From the NCBI GenBank assembly GCA_019745505.1, contig JAIETE010000004.1, forward strand, positions 21,063-85,062: a stretch of DNA of 64,000 nucleotides, given 5' to 3'. Positions 1 through 8,720 of the stretch are shown piece after piece. Below the pieces are notes generated by a model. That model made no database searches and was not told the DNA's origin. It saw only the letters and a program-made list of their open reading frames with translations. The translations under genes and the position numbers were made by a program. The stretch is from Candidatus Obscuribacterales bacterium (GTDB taxonomy: Bacteria > Cyanobacteriota > Vampirovibrionia > Obscuribacterales > Obscuribacteraceae). Positions within the stretch are counted from its first letter, which is position 1. Every line of letters starts with the position of its first letter.

Positions 1-1479
1 TGTTCTAGGTTTCATCGTCGGGAATGCAATCACGTCACGAATCGATGCGCTGTCCGTAAGCAACATGACCAGGCGGTCGATGCCGATGCCGATGCCCATT
101 GTAGGCGGCATTCCATATTCCATCGCCATGATGAAATCGAGGTCCAGCGGCATGGCTTCTTCATTGCCGGCAGCTTTCTTGGCGGCCTGCTCCTCCAGTC
201 GCTGTCTCTGGTCGAGCGGATCGGTCAATTCGCTGTAGCCGTTGGCCAATTCCCTGCCGTAGGCAAAGAGCTCGAAACGTTCGACCTCGCCCGGATTGCT
301 GCGGTGAGGTTTTGTCAATGGCGACATCTCGACCGGATAGTCGATGAGGAAAGTCGGCTGCATGAGCATCGATTCGGCTTTATGCTCGAATATCGCGTTG
401 ATGACATGACCGCGCGTATCGCAGTGGGTGAGGTCGATTCCGCCCAATTTGACGGCTGCTGCTTTCATCTCCTCGAATGACTTGATCGACTCTACATCAA
501 GTCCGGTAGCTTCTTTGATGGCGTCATTCATGCGCAATCTTCTGAATGGTCGCTGGAAGTCTATCTCGACGCCTTGATAAGTGAGCTTCGTTGTTCCAGC
601 CACTTTCATAGCCGTTTCGCAGAGCAATTCCTCTGTCATGTCCATGAGCTGGTTGTAGTCGCCGTAAGCCCAATAGAGCTCCAGCATAGTGAATTCGGGG
701 TTGTGTCTGGTGCTGATGCCTTCGTTCCTGAAAATGCGACCGATTTCGTAGACGCGCTCAAAGCCGCCTACAATCATTCTTTTCAGGTGCAATTCAGTGG
801 CGATGCGCAGATACAAATCAATGTCGAGCGTGTTGTGATGAGTGATAAACGGGCGAGCATCAGCTCCGCCGGCCTCCACCTGCAAGACTGGTGTCTCTAC
901 TTCGATGCAGCCGCGCGAATCGAGGAATTCGCGGATAGTGCGAATAGCGATGCTCCGCTTTCTCAGCGTGTCACGCACATTAGGATTCATGATCATGTCT
1001 ACGTAGCGGTGGCGATAGCGCGCCTCTACGTCGGTAAAACCGTCCCAGCTGTCCGGCAGCGGTTGCAGGGTCTTGCCTAGAATCTCATAGCTGGTCACTT
1101 TTACCGAAAGTTCGCCCTGCTTGGTTCTTCTGATAGTTCCTTCCGCGCCCAGGAAATCACCCTTGTCGAGCAGTCTCAAGCGCTTCAATTCATCTTCCGG
1201 AAGATTTTGCTTGTGGCAGAAAAGCTGAATTTTGCCCGAGTCGTCGAAGAGGTCGACGAACATCCAGGTGTTTCTCTCGTTGAGCACTTTGCCGCAAACG
1301 CGCACGACGTCTTCCGTCTCGGTGTCGGGCGCCAGATCTTTGTATTTCTCCTGCAGTTCCTCGGCTTTGTGAGTGCGCTTGAAGTTGTAGGGATAGGGAT
1401 TGACGCCCTGCTCCTTCAACTGCTCCAGCTTGCGCAGTCTTTCTTGTCTAAGCCTTGAATCGTCTAATTCCGACGTCAT
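1..1479 (-). CDS. lysS: lysyl-tRNA synthetase, class II (3' end cut by window)
   Basis: Charges tRNA-Lys with lysine in the cytoplasm. The reading frame gives 493 codons and is still open at base 1. The last residues read IAFPTMKPRT, where class II LysRS proteins normally end, so only a few codons or just the stop should be missing. An N-terminal OB-fold anticodon-binding region (about 55-150) is followed by the class II core: motif 2 around the FRNEGIS segment, and motif 3 in the GIGIGIDRLVML segment near the C-terminus. The ATG at 1479 has GGGAG about 10 nt upstream. The gene is divergent from gyrA across a 340-bp spacer. Family assignment is secure. Confidence 0.96.
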   Translation of the reverse strand, partial: MTSELDDSRLRQERLRKLEQLKEQGVNPYPYNFKRTHKAEELQEKYKDLAPDTETEDVVRVCGKVLNERNTWMFVDLFDDSGKIQLFCHKQNLPEDELKRLRLLDKGDFLGAEGTIRRTKQGELSVKVTSYEILGKTLQPLPDSWDGFTDVEARYRHRYVDMIMNPNVRDTLRKRSIAIRTIREFLDSRGCIEVETPVLQVEAGGADARPFITHHNTLDIDLYLRIATELHLKRMIVGGFERVYEIGRIFRNEGISTRHNPEFTMLELYWAYGDYNQLMDMTEELLCETAMKVAGTTKLTYQGVEIDFQRPFRRLRMNDAIKEATGLDVESIKSFEEMKAAAVKLGGIDLTHCDTRGHVINAIFEHKAESMLMQPTFLIDYPVEMSPLTKPHRSNPGEVERFELFAYGRELANGYSELTDPLDQRQRLEEQAAKKAAGNEEAMPLDLDFIMAMEYGMPPTMGIGIGIDRLVMLLTDSASIRDVIAFPTMKPRT

Positions 1480-1821
1480 TTTTACGAGGCTCCCTTGAGT
1501 CATGATGAGAAAACCTATGATGAAACTACATGAAGGATCGAAGATCCCGAAACATCGTAATTCATACATGTAAATATGCGGGTGCCAAGTGGGATATATA
1601 GGAAGTTTCGTTAAGAATTTCTACGCTCTAAAATTAGCGAAAGCCGCTCTGTGACTTGGATAAAGCAGCATGTTATACTTACCGGTGTTATGTTTCGGGA
1701 CAAGTGTGCGCGTTCATCAAGCGTCGTCAAACGTGCATGAAAGGCGAGTTCCAGACAGTCTTCGCAAATTGGCTGCGAGCGGAATCACATATACGACGGC
1801 GATATCAGGGAGTAATTGCAG
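1480..1821. other. divergent lysS/gyrA intergenic region
   Basis: About 340 bp separate the lysS start from the gyrA start. I see no convincing gene here. A short open frame from about 1670 runs into gyrA in a different frame and looks like chance. Apart from the candidate gyrA promoter listed separately and the lysS ribosome-binding site, I recognise nothing in it. Confidence 0.5.
1651..1679 (+). promoter_or_regulatory. candidate sigma70-type promoter for gyrA
   Basis: GTGACT at 1651-1656 (four matches to the -35 consensus) is followed after 17 bp by TATACT at 1674-1679 (five of six matches to the -10 consensus), about 140 nt upstream of gyrA. Spacing is ideal, but the -35 is weak and this was found by eye only. 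Confidence 0.4.
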
Positions 1822-4350
1822 GTGGCTGAACCGACTAACCCTTCAGGCGGCGGATCTGGAGAAAGAATCGTTCCCATTGAAGTTCGCGACGAAATGCGCA
1901 AGTCGTTTATCGACTATGCGATGTCGGTTATCGTAAGCCGCGCCATTCCTGATGTGCGCGACGGTTTGAAGCCCGTTCACAGACGCATCATCTTCGGTAT
2001 GTATGAGAGCGGTCTGGAGCCTACTGAGCGCTACCAGAAGTCCGCCAAGACGGTCGGATATGTGATGGGTAATTACCACCCGCACGGCGACTCGGCAATT
2101 TATGAATCTTTGGTCCGGATGGCACAACCGGGCTCCAGCCGTTATGTCCTTGTCGACGGACACGGCAATTTCGGCGACCTCGATAATCCGGCTGCCGCTA
2201 TGCGATATACGGAAGCCAGACTGGCTCGTATATCGATGGAGATGCTCGCCGATATCGACGCTGAAACCGTCGATATGCGTGCCAACTTCGACGACACGAG
2301 AAAAGAGCCGATTGTTCTTCCTTCTAGAGTGCCGATGTTGCTGCTCAACGGCTCTACCGGTATTGCCGTAGGTATGGCTACCAACATTCCGCCTCACAAT
2401 CTGACTGAAGTGCTGGAAGGCACGATTGCCAAAATCGACAATCCGGAGCTGACTTCCAAAGAGCTCATGCAATGGATTAAGGGACCTGACTTCCCTTCGG
2501 GCGGCGTCATCATGGGCACCGAAGGTATCGAAGAAGCTTTCGAAACCGGCAAGGGCTCTATTCCTGTGCGCGGCGAAGCGACAATCGAGCAAATTCCCGG
2601 CTCCGGCGGAAGACAGCAGCGCATGGGCATCGTTGTTACTTCATTGCCTTACACGGTCGGTCCTGAAGCTTTTGCAAAACGCGTTGCCGACATGGTGCGC
2701 GATGAGAAGCTCACAGGCATCAGCGATGTTTGCGACGAAACCAACAGGCACGGAATTCGAGTGGTCATCGAGCTGAAGCGCGACGCTCACCCGGATGTTG
2801 TTCTCAACAATCTATATAAGTTCACTCAACTTCAGCAATCTTTCCCGGTCAACACTCTTGCTCTGGTGAGAAACAAGAAAGCTGGAGCGTCTGACCAATT
2901 CAGACCGATGACTTTGTCTCTGGCGAATATTCTGCAAGAGTTCATCGACCACAGAATCGAGGTCATCACAAGACGCACCGAGTATCAACTCAAGAAGGCG
3001 CAAGCCAGAGCTCACATCCTCGAAGGCTATCTCAAAGCTCTCGAGAATATCGACAAGGTCATCAAGATTATTCGCGGTGCCGAGTCCACGGAAGAAGCTC
3101 GCCAGGCATTGATGAAGTCATTCTCCCTGGACGAAGATCAAGCCAACGCCATCCTCGAAATGCAATTGCGCAGATTGGTAGGATTGGAACGCGGCAAGAT
3201 CCAAGAAGAATACGACAAGATTCAAAAGCAAATTGCCGAATACAAGGCTATTCTCGGCAGCCGCGAGAAAGTGCTCGTCATCATCAAAGAAGAACTCAAC
3301 GAAATCAAGAACAAGTACGGCGACGAGCGCCGCACTCGCATCGAAGCTTCGGGCGCTACGGAATTGAGCAACAAAGACTTGATTCCCAACGAGCCGATGG
3401 CTGTTTTCATCACGCAACAGAACTACGTCAAGCGTATTCCGCTTGATTCGTTCAAGCGTCAAAAACGCAACACACGTGGTGTGACTGGCATGAAGACTAG
3501 GGAAGAAGACGATCTTCAACACTTCTTCACTGCCAACATGCATGATCGCTTGCTCGTATTTACATCGGGCGGACAGGTCTACTCGCTTGAGGTCATGGAT
3601 CTTCCCGAAGGTGGAAGAACGGCTCGCGGATTGGCTCTCGTCAATCTCTTGCCGATTGGTCAAGACGAGACAGTGACTGCTGTTATTCCGGTTTCGGAAT
3701 TTACGGAAGATTCATACCTGGTCATGGTGACGCGTCTGGCTTATATCAAGAAAGTCCAGATGTCCGACTTCGCCAATATTCGTCGCTCCGGCATCATTGC
3801 CATTACTCTTGGCGATGGCGACCAACTCGGTTGGGTGCGTCCGTCCAACGGCAAATCCGATGTCATCATCGGTACCGGTGACGGCATGTGCATTCGCTAC
3901 TCGGAAGACGAGTTGCGCCCCATGGGCCGCACCGCCCGCGGTGTGCGCGCCATTACGCTCAGAGAAGGCGACAAGATTGTCGGATTCGACGTCACCGAAG
4001 GTGGCGACGACTCTTACGTATTGGTCATCACTAACGATGGATTCGGCAAGCGCGTCAAATTGGACGAGTTCAGACAACAGGGTCGCGGCGGCATCGGTCT
4101 CATCGCAACCAAGTTCAAGAACGCTCAATCCAGATTGGCTGCATTGCGCGTAACAGCGGATGGTGAGCAGATCGTCATCGCTACGGCAAACGGCATAGTT
4201 GTCCGTCAGTCGGTCGATGAAATCAGCGCTCAAGGACGTATGGCGACCGGTGTTCGCATTCAGCAGCTTGGCGAAGACGATTCGGTCGTCTCGGTCAGCC
4301 CGATCGTCGAGCCGGCCGGTATCGAAGCGGAGAACGGCGAAAGCGCTTAA
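1822..4350 (+). CDS. gyrA: DNA gyrase subunit A
   Basis: Breakage-reunion subunit of type IIA topoisomerase; introduces negative supercoils together with GyrB. The N-terminal part holds the quinolone-resistance region ([18 protein letters not shown]) and the catalytic tyrosine in AMRYTEARL. The C-terminal part is a six-bladed pinwheel domain. In place of the classical GyrA-box the protein has [15 protein letters not shown], close to the STRG-type box I recall from cyanobacterial GyrA. A TTG at 1816 and a GTG at 1822 are both in frame. AGGGAG at 1807-1812 lies only 3 nt from the TTG but 9 nt from the GTG, so I chose the GTG (842 aa). A strong hairpin follows the stop. ParC is an alternative name, but the box favours GyrA. 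Confidence 0.95.
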   Translation: MAEPTNPSGGGSGERIVPIEVRDEMRKSFIDYAMSVIVSRAIPDVRDGLKPVHRRIIFGMYESGLEPTERYQKSAKTVGYVMGNYHPHGDSAIYESLVRMAQPGSSRYVLVDGHGNFGDLDNPAAAMRYTEARLARISMEMLADIDAETVDMRANFDDTRKEPIVLPSRVPMLLLNGSTGIAVGMATNIPPHNLTEVLEGTIAKIDNPELTSKELMQWIKGPDFPSGGVIMGTEGIEEAFETGKGSIPVRGEATIEQIPGSGGRQQRMGIVVTSLPYTVGPEAFAKRVADMVRDEKLTGISDVCDETNRHGIRVVIELKRDAHPDVVLNNLYKFTQLQQSFPVNTLALVRNKKAGASDQFRPMTLSLANILQEFIDHRIEVITRRTEYQLKKAQARAHILEGYLKALENIDKVIKIIRGAESTEEARQALMKSFSLDEDQANAILEMQLRRLVGLERGKIQEEYDKIQKQIAEYKAILGSREKVLVIIKEELNEIKNKYGDERRTRIEASGATELSNKDLIPNEPMAVFITQQNYVKRIPLDSFKRQKRNTRGVTGMKTREEDDLQHFFTANMHDRLLVFTSGGQVYSLEVMDLPEGGRTARGLALVNLLPIGQDETVTAVIPVSEFTEDSYLVMVTRLAYIKKVQMSDFANIRRSGIIAITLGDGDQLGWVRPSNGKSDVIIGTGDGMCIRYSEDELRPMGRTARGVRAITLREGDKIVGFDVTEGGDDSYVLVITNDGFGKRVKLDEFRQQGRGGIGLIATKFKNAQSRLAALRVTADGEQIVIATANGIVVRQSVDEISAQGRMATGVRIQQLGEDDSVVSVSPIVEPAGIEAENGESA

Positions 4351-4368
4351 GAACTACAGTTTAGCGAG

Positions 4369-4402
4369 AAGCCTTGTTGCTTAAAGCAACGAGGCTTTCT
4401 TG
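4369..4402 (+). terminator. rho-independent terminator after gyrA
   Basis: A 12-bp stem (4369-4380 with 4386-4397, one G-U pair) with a 5-nt loop begins 18 nt after the gyrA stop and is followed by the short T-rich stretch TCTTGT. Confidence 0.75.
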
Positions 4403-4563
4403 TACTAACTTTCGAGCAAAAGACCACACGCCAGACCCTGCAAAGGCAAAGCTTTGCCAGTAGAAAACTTCGTTTGTCTAAGCGTGCTACAAAGTCCTCA
4501 AATTTTCCAGAAATCATGATTCTGCACCCGTCACCAGCAGTGGAGCGGCGCAAAAAATCGAAA

Positions 4564-4848
4564 CTAGCGAATGCAATCGTCGAAGGAAAGTCCGTCCTGC
4601 CGGCACTTCGACATGCACCAATTGAGTGCAAGCTGCTGAGCAAGCGGAAGATTTTCCGGCGAGCAACGTCCCCGGAATACTTTAGTCAGCAATGATTCCA
4701 ATTCGTGTTGGTGTGCTTTCAATTGAGGTGGCAGTGACAAAGTCCACTGCGAGCCGCCTGACTGTGTCAGGATTTCTTCGAAGTAGTGCGGCTGCTGTCT
4801 TTGAGGGACAGAAGTAGTCATCGTGTGAGTTAGTGTCGTCGCTGTCAT
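4564..4848 (-). CDS. small hypothetical protein
   Basis: A 94-aa protein of unknown function from the ATG at 4848; an in-frame TTG at 4884 would add 12 residues. The middle (FEEILTQSGGSQWTLSLPPQ) and the amphipathic helix after it (HELESLLTKVFRG) look like real protein rather than random translation. Three cysteines lie in the last 30 residues. I recognise no domain. Only a weak ribosome-binding site (CAGGTAACC) precedes the ATG. It converges on gyrA and stands alone. Confidence 0.45.
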   Translation of the reverse strand: MTATTLTHTMTTSVPQRQQPHYFEEILTQSGGSQWTLSLPPQLKAHQHELESLLTKVFRGRCSPENLPLAQQLALNWCMSKCRQDGLSFDDCIR

Positions 4849-5219
4849 TCGGTTACCTGAGCAGAGATGTGGCGCAAAATCCAAGACGCTTCCGCGTTGG
4901 TTAGATGTAAATCATCCTGCGTTATCATAACTTTACACTCTTGACAATTGCAAGGTCTATAGGCGCCAGTTCTTGGCAATTTTGAGGATTTTCATGCGGT
5001 TTTGCCCACTGAAATTGCAGTTTTCCTGATAAGTGCTCTCGGGATAACCCGATTTCTGTAATAAATCACAGGAAAATCCTGACGGGAAGCGGTCCGGCTT
5101 GCTTTACAAAAGCCATTCCGGATACTGACAGCCCGGATTTGGGCATATTCAAGACAGGAGACATCTTTGCAGCAGAGCTGCCTGACAGCTCAGGTTCATA
5201 GTTTCCGGAGGTGCCGTCA
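4849..5219. other. intergenic region before the LRV-repeat gene
   Basis: About 370 bp between two divergently oriented small genes. I see no open frame worth calling and no clear promoter pair. The only identifiable element is the GGAGG ribosome-binding site at 5207-5211 for the downstream gene. Confidence 0.4.
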
Positions 5220-5747
5220 ATGGCGAAAACGAAGCGTTTGGAACCTGGAGACTCCGGTACCATCAATACTAAGAAGTCCGAGACCAATGTCAGGACGCAC
5301 CCGGTTTTTGTCACTTCCGAGCTTGATGCGCTGCATGTAAGGCGTGTGGTTGCCAGCAATCCGAATACACCTCGTCAGGTCCTGGAGCGCTTAGCCGGCG
5401 AAGAGTCCGCTGTGATCCGGCGCCATGTCGCTCTCAATCCGAAAACCCCGGTGGAAACTCTGCGCATGCTTGCCGAAGACAGGGAGACCGACGTTCGCCT
5501 GGCAGTGGCCGAAAATGTCCATACGCCTCAAGACATACTCTGCTTGCTTTCTAGCGATCAAGATATGGATGTTCGTTATGGTGTTGCCGAAAACCCCCAT
5601 ATGCCTGAGGAGATTCTGGTTGAACTCAGCCAGGACGATAATCCTTATGTCCGCTGCCGCGCATTGAAAACTCTCCAGATGCTTGCACCGGATGTTCAAA
5701 CTCGCTTGAGCCTGATCATTCGCCAGCAGCAAGATCGCCTGAGATAG
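5220..5747 (+). CDS. LRV/HEAT-like repeat protein
   Basis: A 175-aa cytoplasmic protein without signal peptide. From about residue 40 it consists of four to five units of about 24 residues with the pattern R..VA.NP.TP...L..LA.D....VR (for example VRLAVAENVHTPQDILCLLS). This matches the leucine-rich-repeat-variant (LRV) family, an alpha-helical solenoid used for protein-protein contacts. The charged N-terminus is probably disordered. The start is the ATG at 5220 with GGAGG 8 nt upstream. It converges on the response regulator gene. Its partner is unknown. Confidence 0.8.
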   Translation: MAKTKRLEPGDSGTINTKKSETNVRTHPVFVTSELDALHVRRVVASNPNTPRQVLERLAGEESAVIRRHVALNPKTPVETLRMLAEDRETDVRLAVAENVHTPQDILCLLSSDQDMDVRYGVAENPHMPEEILVELSQDDNPYVRCRALKTLQMLAPDVQTRLSLIIRQQQDRLR

Positions 5748-5800
5748 CGTTATTACCTGTCCCAGTCCTTCAGGCTGCGGGTTTTTGAATCTGGCCTTTG

Positions 5801-5832
5801 AAAAAAAATGGGGACGCATGCGATGCGCCCCC
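5801..5832 (-). terminator. rho-independent terminator after the OmpR-type regulator
   Basis: On the minus strand a GC-rich hairpin (5832-5810: four C-G pairs, one mismatch, then a 5-bp ATGCG/CGCAT stem) is followed directly by eight T residues (complement of the A run at 5801-5808). This is a textbook terminator for the regulator ending at 5855. Confidence 0.85.
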
Positions 5833-5854
5833 ACAAATCTTTGCGACCGACTGC

Positions 5855-6556
5855 CTATCTGGAAGGCTCTTCTTCGCGCAATACGTAGCCTTCGCCGCGT
5901 ACTGTTTGAATGAGGCGCTTGGTGTTGCCGTCTTCCAGTTTGGAGCGGAGATAACGGATATACACTTCGATGACGTTGGATTCGCCGATGAAGTCATATC
6001 CCCAGACTTTGTCGAAAATGAATTCTCTGGAGAGAACTTGCTCTGGGTATTGCATGAATAGTCTGAGCAGGTCGAACTCTTTGGCTCTGAGATCAAGCTG
6101 CTTCTCGCCGCGCTTGACGATACGGTTGAGCTGGTCCATCCACAAATCTGAATAAGTAAGGATGCCTTCCTGCGGCTTCCGTCTCATAACTGCTCTTATA
6201 CGAGCAAGCAATTCTTCGGTTGCAAACGGCTTGGTCAAGTAGTCGTCAGCGCCGCTGTCGAGACCTTGGACACGATCGCCGACGCCGTCTTTAGCCGTCA
6301 GCATGATGACCGGCACTTTCGACATGGCTCTCAGTCTCTTGCACACTTCGATGCCGTCAAGACCGGGGAGCATAACGTCGAGCAGTACCAGGTCCGGTTG
6401 ATCCTTCTTGAAGAGGTCAATGCCCTGATTGCCTTCGTGAGCCACGGAGACTTGATAACCTTCGTAGCCGAGCTCGAGTTCGATCAATCGAGCGATATTC
6501 ACATCATCTTCAATGATGAGGATTTTCAACGAACTTACCTCGCTGCCTACTGCCAC
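5855..6556 (-). CDS. OmpR/PhoB-family response regulator
   Basis: A 233-aa two-component transcription factor. The receiver domain (about 10-125) has the acidic pair in IIEDD, phosphoacceptor D60 in LVLLD, and the conserved Lys in YLTKPF. The C-terminal winged-helix domain (about 135-230) has the usual LDLRAKEFDLLRLF and SNVIEVYIRYLRSKL segments and ends with VRGEGYVL. It starts at a GTG (6556) with GGAGG about 10 nt upstream. No sensor kinase gene adjoins it, so the partner is encoded elsewhere. It resembles the regulators of phosphate or light/nutrient stress in cyanobacteria, but its regulon cannot be read from sequence. Confidence 0.93.
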   Translation of the reverse strand: MAVGSEVSSLKILIIEDDVNIARLIELELGYEGYQVSVAHEGNQGIDLFKKDQPDLVLLDVMLPGLDGIEVCKRLRAMSKVPVIMLTAKDGVGDRVQGLDSGADDYLTKPFATEELLARIRAVMRRKPQEGILTYSDLWMDQLNRIVKRGEKQLDLRAKEFDLLRLFMQYPEQVLSREFIFDKVWGYDFIGESNVIEVYIRYLRSKLEDGNTKRLIQTVRGEGYVLREEEPSR

Positions 6557-6892
6557 GTTTCCTTAACCTCCGTTCAATTCTGCTTTATTCTAATCTATTG
6601 GCCTGACGCTTGTGAATCGTAATAAGCCTGACAGAGCAACCTTTTTCGGGTTCAGATCAGAAAATTGCGAGTTATCTGACGCAAGTCTTTCGACCGCCTC
6701 GCCATTAATTGCTTAACGAATCTAGCAGGTGTTTAATGTTCAGGAAAGGGGTTAGTTATCAGTATGTGGGAATTTGTAATCTACGTATACTGAAGCAGGT
6801 TTTCAAGTGGCGCCGTTTGGTAACCTGCAGTCAAGACCAAACAGTTCCACGCCCCCAAATTACATTCCCCGATTTTTGAACAAATCGCTCAT
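6557..6892. other. divergent regulator/TPR intergenic region
   Basis: About 336 bp between divergent genes. No open frame or clear RNA element. It must carry both promoters, but I could not pick a convincing -35/-10 pair. Confidence 0.4.
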
Positions 6893-8683
6893 ATGGAAGC
6901 TAATCGTCACGTGAATGAAACCGGAGACGAAGAGAAAAGGGAAGTTTCGTCATCCGATAGTCGGTCTGATAATACGAATGGGCCGCACTCGAACGCCGAA
7001 AATACAAGCGTGATCGATGTCGGCGATGAGCAAAAACAGGCTCGCGAAGAAGAACTCTTCGTGATCGACTCTCAATGTCTGGCCAAACTGGCTCAAGGCA
7101 GTTCTGTGCTCATAGCCACTCTTTTGGCGATACCAGATGCGGTAGCGCTGATTCCCGGTGCCACCTCTCCTCTCGGTTGGTTATTGCGTCTTATTGGTGT
7201 TTGGATCTCGGCAGCCGTGCTCTGGTTTGTCGGTTTTTTGGGAATTCTTCAGTGTGTGCGTCTGATCGTCCGCGGCGTCTGCGTAGGACCTTACGGAATC
7301 AAGCTCTGGCGCCTGGCCAAGCCGATTGCTTGGGACAAGCTGGAAGCGATTGCTGTCGAGCCGCAGGTCGTGTTTTCCAAGCTGTTTTCTCTCGACACTA
7401 CGGCGCGCAAGTTGACGATTTATTCGAAGTTTATGTCGCAGAAGAAAATCTTCAAAAAGATTTTGGTACCACAGCCGGTGCCTTCGTTTTTCTTCAAACC
7501 TGAAGTTTTCGACAAGATGGTTCGTTGCATTATCTCTAGAAAATTTGATCTGGAGCCTGATTCTATCAATGGTATCTTTGCATTTCCGCGCACTCAGCCG
7601 CCTCTCAAAACTACCTACAAGGCTCTGCGCTATCAGCAGATTCTGGTGACAATTCTCATCGCTATAGGCTTGGTCGGTCTTCTGGGAAGAAAGGCTGCCG
7701 TTAACTACGTATATAATTCCGGCAATCATGCTCTGGCGGCGAACAATTTTACTGAAGCGGAGCGCTTGTACCGGCTTGCCACTGAGATCGACCCCTGGTT
7801 CTATGCGCCTTTCAATAATTTGGCTAATGTGGAGTTTCGCCGTGGCGAATTTCAGCAGGCTCTCACGCATTGGGAGAAGGCTTTGCGATTGAAGCCTGAT
7901 TTCGTGGAGCCGATGGTTTCGATCTCATACTTGCATTTGCAAAAGGGCGAGTATTCGAAGGCTAAGGTTTTGATCAATTCAGCGCTATTGCTGGCGCCTC
8001 TAAACTCTCATGCTCTGGTGAATCGGGCTGATTACTTTCTTAGAATGGGCAATCTCAAGTCGGCAATGTCGGATGCCACAAACGTGATTACGCATGAGGA
8101 AAAAGAGAAGCGACCCAAATACACTGCACAGTGCATTCTTGCGGAAGCTCTGATTCGCTCGGGCAAAACCAGAGACGGGTTGAAAAAACTTGACGCTTTC
8201 TCGAAGAATTTCAATGAGCCTGAATTCAACCGGACATTGTGGTTGCTCGTCAAATCGGAAGGTTTGCTCAGTGTAGGCGATTTGCAGTCGGCTAGAAGGA
8301 CGGCTCTGGAGGCTCAGAGGCGGGCCGGAGACAGCCGGGATATCTTGATTCAGCTGGCCAGGGTTAGTGTTGCCAGACAGAACGCCGACGAGGCTGGACC
8401 CTATGTAGAACGTCTTCTGGCTTTTAATGCTGATGATCCCTGGGCCAATCTTTTGCAGGCGAATTTATTTCATTTGAGAGGCGACGATAAGAAGGCGGAG
8501 AAAACCTTAGACCGGGCCATGCAATTGGCGCATGACGATGCATTCCTCTATGCTGAAGCGGGATGGCTCATGCATTCGATGAAACAGGATGATCGTGCCA
8601 GGGAAGCTACGCGCAGATCTCTGGAATTGGAGCCGCTTATGTACTCGTCTTTGTCTCTTTTGGATAGTATCGAGCATCGCTGA
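6893..8683 (+). CDS. membrane-anchored TPR protein
   Basis: A 596-aa protein of unknown role. An acidic, probably disordered N-terminus (1-55) leads into two hydrophobic segments (about 65-125). A basic region (about 135-225) follows that looks like a bacterial PH-like domain (GVCVGPYGIKLW, PIAWDKLEAIAVEP). Then come a third transmembrane helix (QILVTILIAIGLVGLLGRKA, about 250-268) and about nine TPR units to the C-terminus (for example ANNFTEAERLYRLATEIDPW). The starting ATG has no strong ribosome-binding site. The TPR part should lie on one face of the inner membrane as a docking surface. Convergent with the kinase gene. Confidence 0.85.
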   Translation: MEANRHVNETGDEEKREVSSSDSRSDNTNGPHSNAENTSVIDVGDEQKQAREEELFVIDSQCLAKLAQGSSVLIATLLAIPDAVALIPGATSPLGWLLRLIGVWISAAVLWFVGFLGILQCVRLIVRGVCVGPYGIKLWRLAKPIAWDKLEAIAVEPQVVFSKLFSLDTTARKLTIYSKFMSQKKIFKKILVPQPVPSFFFKPEVFDKMVRCIISRKFDLEPDSINGIFAFPRTQPPLKTTYKALRYQQILVTILIAIGLVGLLGRKAAVNYVYNSGNHALAANNFTEAERLYRLATEIDPWFYAPFNNLANVEFRRGEFQQALTHWEKALRLKPDFVEPMVSISYLHLQKGEYSKAKVLINSALLLAPLNSHALVNRADYFLRMGNLKSAMSDATNVITHEEKEKRPKYTAQCILAEALIRSGKTRDGLKKLDAFSKNFNEPEFNRTLWLLVKSEGLLSVGDLQSARRTALEAQRRAGDSRDILIQLARVSVARQNADEAGPYVERLLAFNADDPWANLLQANLFHLRGDDKKAEKTLDRAMQLAHDDAFLYAEAGWLMHSMKQDDRAREATRRSLELEPLMYSSLSLLDSIEHR

Positions 8684-8720
8684 GTCTGTGGGACTCGCGC
8701 TTGGAATTGATACTTGAGAG

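Noticed and set aside
574..1458. Two plus-strand frames antisense to lysS
   Set aside because: They lie wholly within lysS, whose reading frame is intact and has clear class II synthetase motifs.
1843..4233. Several long open frames antisense to gyrA
   Set aside because: They mirror the codon structure of a strongly conserved gene, have no ribosome-binding sites and give no recognisable protein.
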